64,000 nucleotides of DNA from Chitinophagaceae bacterium (GTDB lineage: Bacteria > Bacteroidota > Bacteroidia > Chitinophagales > Chitinophagaceae), in contig JADJFD010000005.1 of the NCBI GenBank assembly GCA_016708765.1, positions 248,001 through 312,000 of the forward strand, given 5' to 3'. The notes under the pieces are model-generated. The model ran no database searches. It worked only from the letters and a program-made list of their open reading frames with translations, and was not told the origin of the DNA. Shown here in pieces: positions 1 through 7,370 of this stretch. The first letter of the stretch is position 1. Every line of letters begins with the position of its first letter. The position numbers were made by a program, and so were the translations under genes.

Positions 1-1
1 A

Positions 2-586
2 AATATAGAGGAAGTAGCAGAACGATTACAAGATGTTGGCATAAAAGCTTTGGCAATTCATGGACGTACTAGAACGCAGATGTATAAAGGTGAAGCCGAT
101 TGGACTTTAATTGGCAAAGTGAAAAACAATCCGAGGATTAATATCCCAATTTTTGGTAATGGCGATATTGATTCTCCAGAAAAAGCAGTGGAATATAAAA
201 ATAGATATGGGGTAGATGGCATTATGATTGGCCGTGCTGCTATCGGATATCCGTGGATATTTGATGAAATAAAACATTTTATTAAAACAGGTGAGCATTT
301 ACCTTCTCCTACTATTGCAGATCGTATTGCTGTTTGCAGAAAACACCTGAATCTTTCTATTCAGTGGAAAGGACCTGTTGTTGGCATCAATGAGATGCGC
401 CGTCATTATGCTAATTATCTAAAAGGATTGCCCAACATTAAAGAGTACCGCAACAGGCTTGTTACTTTACCAACTGAAGAAGAAGTAAATGAAGTATTGA
501 ATGAAGTAGCTGTTACATATGCCGGCTTTGAAGTAGAAAAAACTCCGATTGAGTTGATTAACTATCATGAAAAATGCCCGATCTAA
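2..586 (+). CDS. dusB: tRNA-dihydrouridine synthase, C-terminal part (window edge)
   Basis: The reading frame is open from the first bases of the window, so the true start lies upstream. The segment HGRTRTQMYKGEADW is the conserved stretch of the Dus family after the catalytic region, followed by IPIFGNGDI and GVDGIMIGRAAIGYPWIF, which line the FMN phosphate site in this TIM-barrel fold. The rest is the helical tRNA-binding domain. Dus enzymes use FMN and NADPH to reduce uridines in the tRNA D-loop. The DusB assignment rests on overall resemblance; only about 194 residues of roughly 330 are visible. The gene ends convergently with a small membrane protein gene. Confidence 0.9.
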   Translation, partial: NIEEVAERLQDVGIKALAIHGRTRTQMYKGEADWTLIGKVKNNPRINIPIFGNGDIDSPEKAVEYKNRYGVDGIMIGRAAIGYPWIFDEIKHFIKTGEHLPSPTIADRIAVCRKHLNLSIQWKGPVVGINEMRRHYANYLKGLPNIKEYRNRLVTLPTEEEVNEVLNEVAVTYAGFEVEKTPIELINYHEKCPI

Positions 587-617
587 GTTCAGACCGCTTT
601 AAGCGTCCCGACCCCAC

Positions 618-863
618 TTAGGTCATCTTAATTCTCATTGCTCTCATCAGCCCATAAATAGAAACTAACATCCAAGTCCCTTCCAGAATAACAAAAGGCC
701 AGTAATTAATCAATAAAGATGCATAACAGGCAAGTCCTGCACCAATAATATTCAAAACAAAATAAAGCTTGCCATCATTCTTTATTAATTTTTCTGTTCC
801 TAAAAAATAAGCAATTAAGATAAGGCCTACACCAATTGATCCGATAATATCATTGTACACCAT
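618..863 (-). CDS. CBU_0592-like small membrane protein
   Basis: An 81-residue protein with about three hydrophobic segments (around residues 6-22, 35-52 and 56-72) and a short basic C-terminus. Spacing and residues such as the GxGLILIAYFLG start and the WPFVILEGTWMLVSIYGL segment resemble the CBU_0592-type inner-membrane domain found as single small proteins in many bacteria. The function of that family is unknown. It starts 18 bases downstream of the glutathione peroxidase stop on the same strand and could be cotranscribed with it. The ATG at the 5' end is the only sensible start. Confidence 0.65.
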   Translation of the reverse strand: MVYNDIIGSIGVGLILIAYFLGTEKLIKNDGKLYFVLNIIGAGLACYASLLINYWPFVILEGTWMLVSIYGLMRAMRIKMT

Positions 864-881
864 AAACGTAAATTTTATAGA

Positions 882-1559
882 TTATTCATTAATTGCTTTT
901 ATCACATCATTATCCATTGGAGAAATAGATGGCCCGAAATAATTGGTTAGTACGCCATATTCATTCACAATGTATTTTGTAAAGTTCCAGGATGGAAGTT
1001 TTTTGTTCCATCCATTTTTAGTTGAGTCCGTCAACCACTGATAAATCAAATTCTGTTCCGCTGATTGTATTACAGTACTCTTTTGCATCAGTGGAAATGT
1101 AACGCCGTAATTTTTCTTACAAAAAGTAGCAATTTCTTCATCCGTTCCTTTCTCTTGGTCTTTAAAATCGTTGGCCGGAAAACCAAGAATAATTAGTTTG
1201 TCTTTGTACTCATCTGCCAGTTTCTGCAGATCTGTGTACTGGTTAGTATAACCGCAATCGCTGGCGGTATTCACTAGCATCACCTTCTTACCCTTTAGCT
1301 CTGCAAAGTCCAATGTGTCGCCATTATTCAATTGTCCTTTCAGGGAATAAAAAGAAACAGGAGGTTGTATATTTCCCGCAAGTTCTTTTGTGTTCTTTCC
1401 GGTAAGTTTTGTGAACCACATTAATGCCGGGTAAACTGCTTTTAAAAATTTTTGTCTGTACGTCATATTTATAGAATTACGGTTTACAATTTCTATATAA
1501 ACTACGAATGTTGCAATTAGTACTAGTAGAACAATTATAAATCGTTTTAGTTTTTTCAT
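882..1559 (-). CDS. Glutathione peroxidase family protein, membrane-anchored
   Basis: A 225-residue thioredoxin-fold peroxidase. An N-terminal hydrophobic segment (residues 7-25) predicts a membrane anchor or uncleaved signal. The peroxidatic cysteine sits in NTASDCGYTNQY (Cys102). The other family blocks are present: LGFPANDF with its downstream Gln, and the WNFTKY motif that supplies the Trp and Asn of the active-site tetrad. Cysteine rather than selenocysteine is used. Bacterial enzymes of this class usually take electrons from thioredoxin and reduce hydrogen or lipid peroxides. Anchoring suggests it acts at the outer face of the inner membrane; that is inferred. Confidence 0.88.
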   Translation of the reverse strand: MKKLKRFIIVLLVLIATFVVYIEIVNRNSINMTYRQKFLKAVYPALMWFTKLTGKNTKELAGNIQPPVSFYSLKGQLNNGDTLDFAELKGKKVMLVNTASDCGYTNQYTDLQKLADEYKDKLIILGFPANDFKDQEKGTDEEIATFCKKNYGVTFPLMQKSTVIQSAEQNLIYQWLTDSTKNGWNKKLPSWNFTKYIVNEYGVLTNYFGPSISPMDNDVIKAINE

Positions 1560-1564
1560 GTTTT

Positions 1565-1592
1565 TCCCACTAAGGCACAGAGGACACAGAGA
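1565..1592. repeat. Left imperfect inverted repeat around the GxxExxY gene
   Basis: The sequence beginning TCCCACTAAGGCACAG matches, in inverted orientation and with a few substitutions, the copy at 1983-2013. Together they bracket the GxxExxY gene closely, the left copy reaching its stop codon. A related half-site lies at 49612-49640. Confidence 0.7.
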
Positions 1593-1976
1593 CTAGGTCA
1601 ATTGTCCAAGTATTTTTCTGTGAATGCCTTCTTTTATTAATTCAACATTAAAATTTATTAATAATCCAAGCTTCATTTTTGCTAACCTCAAGTAAGTTAA
1701 AACAGTTTTATGGTGAACCTTCTCTAGTCGTTCAACGGATTTTAATTCTACAATTAATTTATTTTCCATTATTATATCTGCCCTAAATCCAACATCAAGA
1801 ATTTCTTCTTCATAATAAGCCACAATACCTTGCTGTCTTGTAAATGCAATTCCTCTTTTTGTAAGTTCATAAGCAAAAGCCGCTTCATATACACTTTCCA
1901 GAAGCCCTGGCCCTAAAGTTTTATGAATTTTAAAACTTATATCCACTGCTATAGTCGCTAATTCGTTTTCCGTCAT
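1593..1976 (-). CDS. GxxExxY protein (PD-(D/E)XK-like)
   Basis: A 127-residue protein with the defining signature GPGLLESVYEAAF (GxxExxY) near residue 22. It continues with DVGFRADIIMENKLIVELKSV, which supplies an Asp and a Glu-x-Lys pair in a PD-(D/E)XK nuclease-like arrangement. The family is often present in many copies per genome in Bacteroidota and related phyla; its role is unknown. Here the gene fills almost exactly the space between two inverted repeats, which suggests it moves or spreads with them. No partner gene is visible. The ATG at 1976 begins MTENEL, the usual start for the family. Confidence 0.85.
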   Translation of the reverse strand: MTENELATIAVDISFKIHKTLGPGLLESVYEAAFAYELTKRGIAFTRQQGIVAYYEEEILDVGFRADIIMENKLIVELKSVERLEKVHHKTVLTYLRLAKMKLGLLINFNVELIKEGIHRKILGQLT

Positions 1977-1982
1977 ACTATT

Positions 1983-2013
1983 ATTCTTTGTGTTTCTTTG
2001 TGCCTTTGTGGGA
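1983..2013. repeat. Right imperfect inverted repeat around the GxxExxY gene
   Basis: This run (read on the minus strand as TCCCACAAAGGCACAAAG...) mirrors the copy at 1565-1592. It abuts the stop codon of the aldehyde dehydrogenase gene directly, so the repeat-gene-repeat unit lies immediately downstream of that gene without interrupting it. Confidence 0.7.
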
Positions 2014-3387
2014 TCACCTTATCACCTTTTTAAACAAATTCAACTTCCCTTTGAATGGCGGATATTTTATATTCGGGTCAAACCATGTTGGTGTTTTCAT
2101 CACTGCTTTTTTATGGCTGAATGTGTCAAATGAAAAATGCCCATGATAATTTCCTATTCCACTAAATCCTCTTCCACCAAACGGTAAATTATGATTAGTT
2201 AAATGCCAGCTTGAATTGTTTACACAGGATCCACCTGCAGGAACTGCTTTTAGCCAATCACTTTCTTTTGTACTGTTTGATGTATAAACATAAAAGGAAA
2301 GCGGATTTGGATGCTGTTGTATAATTTTCAAAGCTTCTTCCTTTTCATTAAAAGAAAATATGGGCAGTATCGGCCCAAATATTTCATCTTTCATTACATC
2401 CGCATTCATAGAAACATCAGTCAGCAAAGTTGGCTCAATAAATAATTTTTCTTTATCAGTTCGTCCGCCATGAGCTACTTTCCCTTGCTGCAAGTAATTA
2501 TTTAAGCGGTCAAATTGTTTTGCATTAATAATCTTCCCATAATTATAACTTTCTTCTGGTGTTGAACTAAAAAAGTTTTCGATTGATTCTTTCATCGAAC
2601 CAATAAATTTTTCTTTTACCGATTCATGTACTAGTACATAATCTGGCGCCACACACATTTGTCCGGCATTGGAGAACTTCGTCATGGCAATACGGCGAGC
2701 AGCCACTTTAATATTAGCATCGCTTTCCACTACACAAGGGCTTTTGCCGCCAAGTTCTAACGTAACTGGCGTTAATTTATCAGCCGCCATTTTATAAATA
2801 ATTTTTCCTACGGCTGTACTACCCGTGTAAAATACATGGTCGAAAGTAAAGTTGTTCATCATTTCAGGAATTACGGCTGCTCCATCTCCTTGTACATACA
2901 AAATATATTCCTTTGGAAAAGTCTCTTCAATAATTTTTTTCATCACGGCATCAGTGGCAGGTGCAAATTCACTTGGCTTTAGTACAACACAATTGCCAGC
3001 AGCAATGGCACCGATTAATGGATTTATCAATAATTGAAAAGGGTAATTCCACGGAGCAATAATCAAAACAACACCTAAGGGTTCGGATAGAATGCGGCTT
3101 CTCGATGGCAGGTTTAATAAATTAGTGGAAACCCGTTTTGGTTTCATCCATTTACTAAGCTTCTTAATGGCTGAATTTAATTCTGAAATCACCATCCCCG
3201 TTTCTGTTACCCACACTTCTTCAGGACTTTTTTTTAAATCAGTATATAATGCATCATATAAGTCTTGCTCATGTTTTAAAATGGATGATTTCAATCTGTT
3301 AAGCTGTTCTTTTCGAAAAGCATATGATTGCGTATTCCCGCTATTAAAGAAGGTCCGTAAATTTTCAAGGCTTGATATGTCTGACAT
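2014..3387 (-). CDS. Aldehyde dehydrogenase family protein
   Basis: A 457-residue NAD(P)-dependent aldehyde dehydrogenase. Visible motifs are the cofactor-binding IIAPWNYPFQLLINPL, the FYTGSTAVGK Rossmann loop, the general-base Glu in TLELGGKSPCVV, the catalytic Cys in NAGQMCVAPDY, and the C-terminal GGRGFSGIGNYHG. The short length and sequence resemble class-3 or coniferyl-type enzymes that oxidise fatty or aromatic aldehydes and often lack an N-terminal extension. The frame is open 54 codons further upstream, but that extension would overlap the divergent tadA gene and has no similarity. The ATG giving MSDISSLENL is therefore preferred, and a TAGATTTG promoter motif lies just upstream. Confidence 0.92.
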   Translation of the reverse strand: MSDISSLENLRTFFNSGNTQSYAFRKEQLNRLKSSILKHEQDLYDALYTDLKKSPEEVWVTETGMVISELNSAIKKLSKWMKPKRVSTNLLNLPSRSRILSEPLGVVLIIAPWNYPFQLLINPLIGAIAAGNCVVLKPSEFAPATDAVMKKIIEETFPKEYILYVQGDGAAVIPEMMNNFTFDHVFYTGSTAVGKIIYKMAADKLTPVTLELGGKSPCVVESDANIKVAARRIAMTKFSNAGQMCVAPDYVLVHESVKEKFIGSMKESIENFFSSTPEESYNYGKIINAKQFDRLNNYLQQGKVAHGGRTDKEKLFIEPTLLTDVSMNADVMKDEIFGPILPIFSFNEKEEALKIIQQHPNPLSFYVYTSNSTKESDWLKAVPAGGSCVNNSSWHLTNHNLPFGGRGFSGIGNYHGHFSFDTFSHKKAVMKTPTWFDPNIKYPPFKGKLNLFKKVIR

Positions 3388-3413
3388 TAATTCTAATTTT
3401 ATACCAAGGTAAT

Positions 3414-3421
3414 CAAATCTA
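3414..3421 (-). promoter_or_regulatory. Bacteroidota-type -7 element for the aldehyde dehydrogenase gene
   Basis: On the minus strand this reads TAGATTTG, a match to the Bacteroidota -7 consensus TANNTTTG. It lies 26 bases before the chosen ATG, inside the short divergent region shared with tadA. Confidence 0.5.
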
Positions 3422-3429
3422 CATTCTTC

Positions 3430-3867
3430 ATGACAGATGAATACTTTATGATGCAGGCATTGAAGGAAGCCAAAAAGGCTTTTGAAGATGAAGAAATTCC
3501 AATTGGTGCTGTAGTGGTAGTAAATGAAAAAATCATTGCCCGGGGGCATAACATGACCGAGCGACTAAAAGATCCTACTGCTCATGCCGAAATGATTGCT
3601 TTAACTTCAGCTTTTAATTCTTTAGGAGCCAAGTATCTTCCTGACGCAACATTGTATGTAACTGTGGAGCCTTGCTTTATGTGTGCAGGAGCAATCTTTT
3701 GGAGTAAGATTGGCAAAATCGTTTATGGCGCAGACGATGAAAAGAATGGTTACAAAAAAACAGCGGGAACCAACTGGCCTTTCCACCCTAAAACAGAATT
3801 GATAAGAGGTGTAATGAAAGAGGATTGTGCCAGATTGATGAAAGATTTTTTTAAAGGGAAAAGATAA
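3430..3867 (+). CDS. tadA: tRNA-specific adenosine deaminase
   Basis: A 145-residue zinc-dependent deaminase that converts the wobble adenosine 34 to inosine in tRNA-Arg(ACG). The zinc and catalytic residues are all visible: His52 and Glu54 in the HAE motif, and Cys82 and Cys85 in PCFMC. Length and the C-terminal FFKGKR tail match TadA rather than cytosine or guanine deaminases. It is transcribed divergently from the aldehyde dehydrogenase gene with 42 bases between start codons. The ATG start is unambiguous, with the typical MxDxxFMxxAL beginning. Confidence 0.93.
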   Translation: MTDEYFMMQALKEAKKAFEDEEIPIGAVVVVNEKIIARGHNMTERLKDPTAHAEMIALTSAFNSLGAKYLPDATLYVTVEPCFMCAGAIFWSKIGKIVYGADDEKNGYKKTAGTNWPFHPKTELIRGVMKEDCARLMKDFFKGKR

Positions 3868-4001
3868 CAGCTACTCCGATAGGCCAATTAGTTTCGAAAT
3901 ATGGAACAATTTGTGTTATATTATCCAAGAACAACTGAAAGAGGATAAATTTGTTATCCTTATAGACAGTGATAAATTTTTAATCTTTAAATTAAATTAT
4001 T

Positions 4002-4598
4002 ATGGCATTCACATTACCAGCTTTACCATATGCACACGACGCATTAGAGCCACATTTTGATACACAAACGATGCAAATTCACCATGGAAAACATCATCAG
4101 GCTTATGTTGACAATTTAAACAAAGCAATAGCCGGAACTGAACATGAAAATAAATCGCTGGATGAATTAGTAGAAGCAGCTGGTTCTATTTCTCCTGCCG
4201 TTCGCAATAACGGAGGAGGTCACTGGAATCATACTTTCTTCTGGAATAGTCTTGCACCTAATGCTGGCGGTTCTCCATCGGGAAAATTAGCAGATGCTAT
4301 TAATGAAGCGTTTGGTTCTTTCGATGCTTTCAAAGAAAAATTTGCAGCGGCTGGCATGACAAGATTTGGAAGTGGCTGGGCTTGGTTGATAATACAAAAA
4401 GATGGAAAACTTGAAGTAAGCTCAACGCCCAACCAGGATAATCCAATGATGGATGTGGCAGAAACAAAAGGAGTTCCTTTACTTGGATGCGATGTTTGGG
4501 AACATGCATATTATCTGAAATACCAGAACAAGAGAGCCGACTATCTTGCTGCTTTTTGGAATGTAGTGAATTGGGATCAAGTAGCTGAAAGATTCTAA
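4002..4598 (+). CDS. Superoxide dismutase, Fe/Mn family
   Basis: A 198-residue protein of normal length for a cytoplasmic Fe/Mn superoxide dismutase. The four metal ligands can be placed at His27 (MQIHHGKHH), His77 (WNHTFFW), Asp164 and His168 (DVWEHAYY). The GGGHWNH segment is closer to Mn-type enzymes, but metal choice cannot be settled by reading. There is no signal peptide. A 133-base upstream gap separates it from tadA and a strong hairpin terminator follows, so it is probably a single-gene transcript. The start ATG gives the standard MAFTLPALPY beginning. Confidence 0.94.
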   Translation: MAFTLPALPYAHDALEPHFDTQTMQIHHGKHHQAYVDNLNKAIAGTEHENKSLDELVEAAGSISPAVRNNGGGHWNHTFFWNSLAPNAGGSPSGKLADAINEAFGSFDAFKEKFAAAGMTRFGSGWAWLIIQKDGKLEVSSTPNQDNPMMDVAETKGVPLLGCDVWEHAYYLKYQNKRADYLAAFWNVVNWDQVAERF

Positions 4599-5266
4599 AA
4601 CAAACGATGGAATATATTTTCAAGCTGCCGTAAATGGCAGCTTTTTTTATTGTTGATTAAACCTGTTGATTGCTTCAATCCTGTTATTAACATGAAGCTT
4701 ATTGTAAATTTTTTTAGATGCGTAGAAACAGTGTGAGCACTTAGGTAAAGTCTTGCCGAAACTTCTTTTACAATTAATCCAGTGGAAATTAATTCCAAGA
4801 TTTCATTTTCTCTTTCTGATAATTCTGTTAATCTGTTCTTCTCGTCTTTTTGCTGAAAAGTAGAAATTACTTTTCTTGCGATATAATGACTCATTGGTGC
4901 GCCACCATCATATAATTCTTTCAATGAAGCTATTATCTCCTGCGGCATAGAATCTTTCAGAATATAACCACAAGCCCCATTCTTTAATGCTCTAAAAATA
5001 AATTCATCATCGTCATAAAAAGAACATACCATACAAAGGATGTCAGGCACTGTTCGCTTTATATCAGCAATAAGTTCAATACCGCTCTTCCCAGGTAATT
5101 TAATATCGACTATTGCAATATGCGGTGGATGAATAACAATATGCTCCATTGCTTTTTCAGCAGAAGAATAACTATGCTCCAATTGAAAACCGTCGGCGTT
5201 GTTGATTAACAACTCTAATCCTTCACGGTAATTTTTATCATCCTCAATAATAGAAACTGTAATCAA
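4595..5266 (-). CDS. NarL/FixJ-type response regulator, frameshifted near the C-terminus
   Basis: An N-terminal receiver domain has Glu8-Asp9-Asp10 and phosphoacceptor Asp54 in VDIKLPG. A C-terminal LuxR-type helix-turn-helix follows (LTELSERENEILELISTGL, then SAHTVSTHLKK). After STHLKK the frame as read turns unrelated and runs through the sod terminator to overlap the sod stop. In the -1 frame the sequence gives IYNKLHVNNRIEAINRFNQQ and stops at 4647, the normal ending of the family. The shift falls at a run of seven A (plus strand T at 4709-4715), where eight would restore the frame. The intact gene would be about 4647-5266. No histidine kinase gene is adjacent, so the signal and targets are unknown. 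Confidence 0.85.
   Translation of the reverse strand: MITVSIIEDDKNYREGLELLINNADGFQLEHSYSSAEKAMEHIVIHPPHIAIVDIKLPGKSGIELIADIKRTVPDILCMVCSFYDDDEFIFRALKNGACGYILKDSMPQEIIASLKELYDGGAPMSHYIARKVISTFQQKDEKNRLTELSERENEILELISTGLIVKEVSARLYLSAHTVSTHLKKFTISFMLITGLKQSTGLINNKKSCHLRQLENIFHRLF
4622..4648 (+). terminator. Rho-independent terminator after superoxide dismutase
   Basis: An 8-bp perfect stem (AAGCTGCC with GGCAGCTT, loop GTAAAT) runs into seven T residues, 23 bases after the stop codon. The restored stop codon of the convergent response regulator (position 4647) falls at its edge. Confidence 0.85.
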
Positions 5267-5354
5267 AGTCCTTAATTAGGTTTCAATATACAGCTAATTT
5301 AAATTGCGGCATACTCTTTTGAAGAAACAAAAATCGCATTGTAATAGTTCAGAA

Positions 5355-5585
5355 CTAAGGAACAGGGTCATACCCACTTCCACCCCAAGGATGACAGCGG
5401 GAAATCCTTTTGATTGCAAGCCACATCCCTTTAAATATTCCATGCTTTTTTAAAGCTTCGACTGCATAATGCGAGCAGGTTGGAGTATAACGACATTTTG
5501 GGCCAAGCCATGGGGATATTATCCATTGATAAATTTTTATCAGGAATATAAATGGAAGACTTAATATTTTAAGAAATGTCTTCAT
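5355..5585 (-). CDS. yidD: Membrane protein insertion efficiency factor YidD
   Basis: A 76-residue protein with an N-terminal amphipathic hydrophobic stretch, then the family signature YQWIISPWLGPKCRYTPTCS, HYAVEALKKHG, and the ending RCHPWGGSGYDPVP. Three conserved cysteines are present. YidD helps the YidC insertase place proteins in the inner membrane. Its 5' end overlaps the 3' end of rnpA by 17 bases, the common rpmH-rnpA-yidD arrangement, which supports translational coupling. Confidence 0.93.
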   Translation of the reverse strand: MKTFLKILSLPFIFLIKIYQWIISPWLGPKCRYTPTCSHYAVEALKKHGIFKGMWLAIKRISRCHPWGGSGYDPVP

Positions 5586-5958
5586 TAATAAATGCTGATA
5601 ATTTTTTTATTGCTTTTTCAGTCTGCAGATAAATATGCTGATACTCTTTTATCTCCTTCTCTGTATAAATAAAAAAAAGGTTTAATCCTTTTTCCTTTTC
5701 TTTCAATAACTTTTGGAGAGAGTTTTTTTGTAAACGATAAGCTTCTCTTGTTAGTCGTTTTATTTTGTTTCTGTCAACCGCTTTTTTAAAATTCTTTGAA
5801 CTTACACCTGCTCCAAACTGTAATTCCGTTTGCTTAGTTATAACAAAAAATACCCTGAAAGGCGAAACTGTAAACCGCTTTCCGTTTTTGAACAGTTCAT
5901 CAATAGCTTTTCTGCTTTTTAACCGTTCACTTTTTCCTAATGTAAATTGCTTTGGCAA
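5569..5958 (-). CDS. rnpA: Ribonuclease P protein component
   Basis: A 129-residue basic protein with the opening FTLGKSERLKSRKAIDELF and the RNR-type motif AVDRNKIKRLTREAYR that contacts the RNase P RNA. It is the protein cofactor for 5' maturation of tRNA precursors. The start must be the TTG at 5956-5958: an in-frame TGA lies a few codons upstream, and the next internal start would cut conserved residues. It lies downstream of rpmH, separated by a hairpin terminator, and overlaps yidD. Confidence 0.92.
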   Translation of the reverse strand: MPKQFTLGKSERLKSRKAIDELFKNGKRFTVSPFRVFFVITKQTELQFGAGVSSKNFKKAVDRNKIKRLTREAYRLQKNSLQKLLKEKEKGLNLFFIYTEKEIKEYQHIYLQTEKAIKKLSAFINEDIS

Positions 5959-5971
5959 AATTCATGCAAAT

Positions 5972-6005
5972 AAAAAAACTCCGTCTCGTTTCAAACGGGA
6001 CGGAG
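5972..6005 (-). terminator. Terminator or attenuator between rpmH and rnpA
   Basis: On the minus strand a long stem (CTCCGTCcCGTTT paired with its near-complement, loop around GAA) is followed by seven T residues. It lies between the rpmH stop and the rnpA start, so it could reduce rnpA-yidD transcription relative to rpmH. It ends only 14 bases before the rnpA start codon. Confidence 0.8.
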
Positions 6006-6059
6006 CTATAAATATACTGAGCTTTAAACTTTTACTCCTTTGCGGAGAAAAGCCAGCTT

Positions 6060-6215
6060 TTATTTTAATTTACTCTCATCGGAAACTGTCAGCTTCTTAC
6101 GGCCTTTTGCACGGCGGCTTGCTAATACTTTACGACCATTTGCAGTAGACATACGTTTACGAAAACCATGAACAGTTTTACGACGCTTACGATGAGGTTG
6201 GAATGTACGTTTCAT
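6060..6215 (-). CDS. rpmH: 50S ribosomal protein L34
   Basis: A 51-residue, strongly basic protein beginning MKRTFQPHRKRRKTVHGFRK and continuing RMSTANGRKVLASRRAKGR, the near-invariant L34 sequence. It belongs to the large ribosomal subunit. It is followed by a hairpin terminator and then rnpA and yidD, the classic order. There are no dnaA or gidA genes on the visible side, so an origin cannot be claimed from this cluster. Confidence 0.96.
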   Translation of the reverse strand: MKRTFQPHRKRRKTVHGFRKRMSTANGRKVLASRRAKGRKKLTVSDESKLK

Positions 6216-6461
6216 TGTTTATTACTTTTTTTCACTTTTATGAAATGCGGCCGGGAGAACGGACCAGGTTTCAAACTTCCCCAGCAAATCACCACATCTG
6301 CTGTTTGTGAAAGGACGGCAAAGGTAAGGGTTTGATATGTAAATTTTAAAGGGAAATTAAGTTGTTTTTAAAAATACAATCTTAGGTTCAATTGCTATAA
6401 TAAAGCGTTTATAATGAAGGGATTGTTTAAAAATGGCTCCATTCTCCTTTTTCTTATTTTA

Positions 6462-7286
6462 TTATAAACCAGTATGAACAGACTTTACTGGCTGACCGTA
6501 AAACATACTGGCCCTATTGTCAAAATCTTCTGCCGAATCTGTGGTGTAAAATTGTTGTATGCCATTTTTACTACACTGTGACTCTATTTCAGGATGCCGT
6601 TGTAAATAATTAGCAAGGCTTTCAGCAACTATTTCGCCCTGTGAAATCAGTTTTACTGCTACTGGCAAATACTCTTTAATCTTTTCCTTTAGTAAGGGAT
6701 AATGCGTACAGCCAAGCAGTATCACATCTATTGATTTTCCCTTTTCAAATATGTTATGCAAATTCTTCTTTACAAAATAATCTGCTCCATGGGTATCAAA
6801 TTCTCCGTTCTCCACTAATGGCACCCACATTGGGCATGCCTCCTGATGCACTATCAAGCCAGGAAAAAACTTTGCAATTTCCATTGGATAGGATTCAGAA
6901 GCTACAGTGCCTTCGGTCGCTAGTACACCTACATTTTTTGTTTCGGAAAAATTGCCAATCACTTCAGCTGTTGGCCTTATTACACCTAACACTCGTTTAT
7001 CCGGAGCAATTATTGGCAGATCATTTTGCTGAATAGTTCGCAGTGCTTTTGCAGATGCAGTATTACAAGCAAGAATAACTAATGAACAACCCTGTTTGAA
7101 AAACCACTTTACACAATCCAATGTGTAATGATAAACCGTGTCAAATGATCTGTTGCCATAAGGAGCTCTGGCATTATCGCCAAGATAGATGTAATCGTAT
7201 TCTGGCAGCTTGTTTACAATTTCTTTCAGTACAGTTAGGCCGCCATAGCCAGAATCAAACACGCCTATTGGACCTTTTGTCGTCAT
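6462..7286 (-). CDS. murI: Glutamate racemase
   Basis: A 274-residue cytoplasmic enzyme that makes D-glutamate for peptidoglycan. The two catalytic cysteines are Cys74 in ILACNTAS and Cys193 in LLGCTHYPLL. The substrate motif GVFDSGYGGLTVL near the N-terminus and YLGDNARAPYG are also present. It is separated from the upstream ompH gene by a terminator and has its own TATTTTTG promoter motif four bases before the ATG. It therefore seems to be transcribed on its own despite following the bam-skp block. Confidence 0.95.
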   Translation of the reverse strand: MTTKGPIGVFDSGYGGLTVLKEIVNKLPEYDYIYLGDNARAPYGNRSFDTVYHYTLDCVKWFFKQGCSLVILACNTASAKALRTIQQNDLPIIAPDKRVLGVIRPTAEVIGNFSETKNVGVLATEGTVASESYPMEIAKFFPGLIVHQEACPMWVPLVENGEFDTHGADYFVKKNLHNIFEKGKSIDVILLGCTHYPLLKEKIKEYLPVAVKLISQGEIVAESLANYLQRHPEIESQCSKNGIQQFYTTDSAEDFDNRASMFYGQPVKSVHTGL

Positions 7287-7290
7287 AGTA

Positions 7291-7298
7291 CAAAAATA
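7291..7298 (-). promoter_or_regulatory. -7 element directly before murI
   Basis: Minus-strand TATTTTTG fits TANNTTTG and lies only four bases before the murI ATG. A transcript starting at the usual distance would have almost no leader. Confidence 0.55.
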
Positions 7299-7313
7299 GG
7301 AATGTAATACAGT

Positions 7314-7348
7314 AAAAAACCCTGTTGCACAAGAAGTACAACAGGGTT
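7314..7348 (-). terminator. Terminator after the distal ompH gene
   Basis: On the minus strand, AACCCTGTTG pairs with CAACAGGGTT around an 11-base loop and is followed by six T residues. It closes the bamA-ompH-ompH transcript just before the murI promoter. Confidence 0.85.
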
Positions 7349-7370
7349 GAAATATTTATACGGCTATCTA

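Noticed and set aside
3388..3549. Longer N-terminus for the aldehyde dehydrogenase
   Set aside because: It would run through the divergent tadA start region and shows no family similarity.
6000..6461. Chromosome origin near rpmH-rnpA-yidD
   Set aside because: No DnaA-box cluster, dnaA or gidA was seen; in this phylum the rpmH cluster does not by itself mark the origin.
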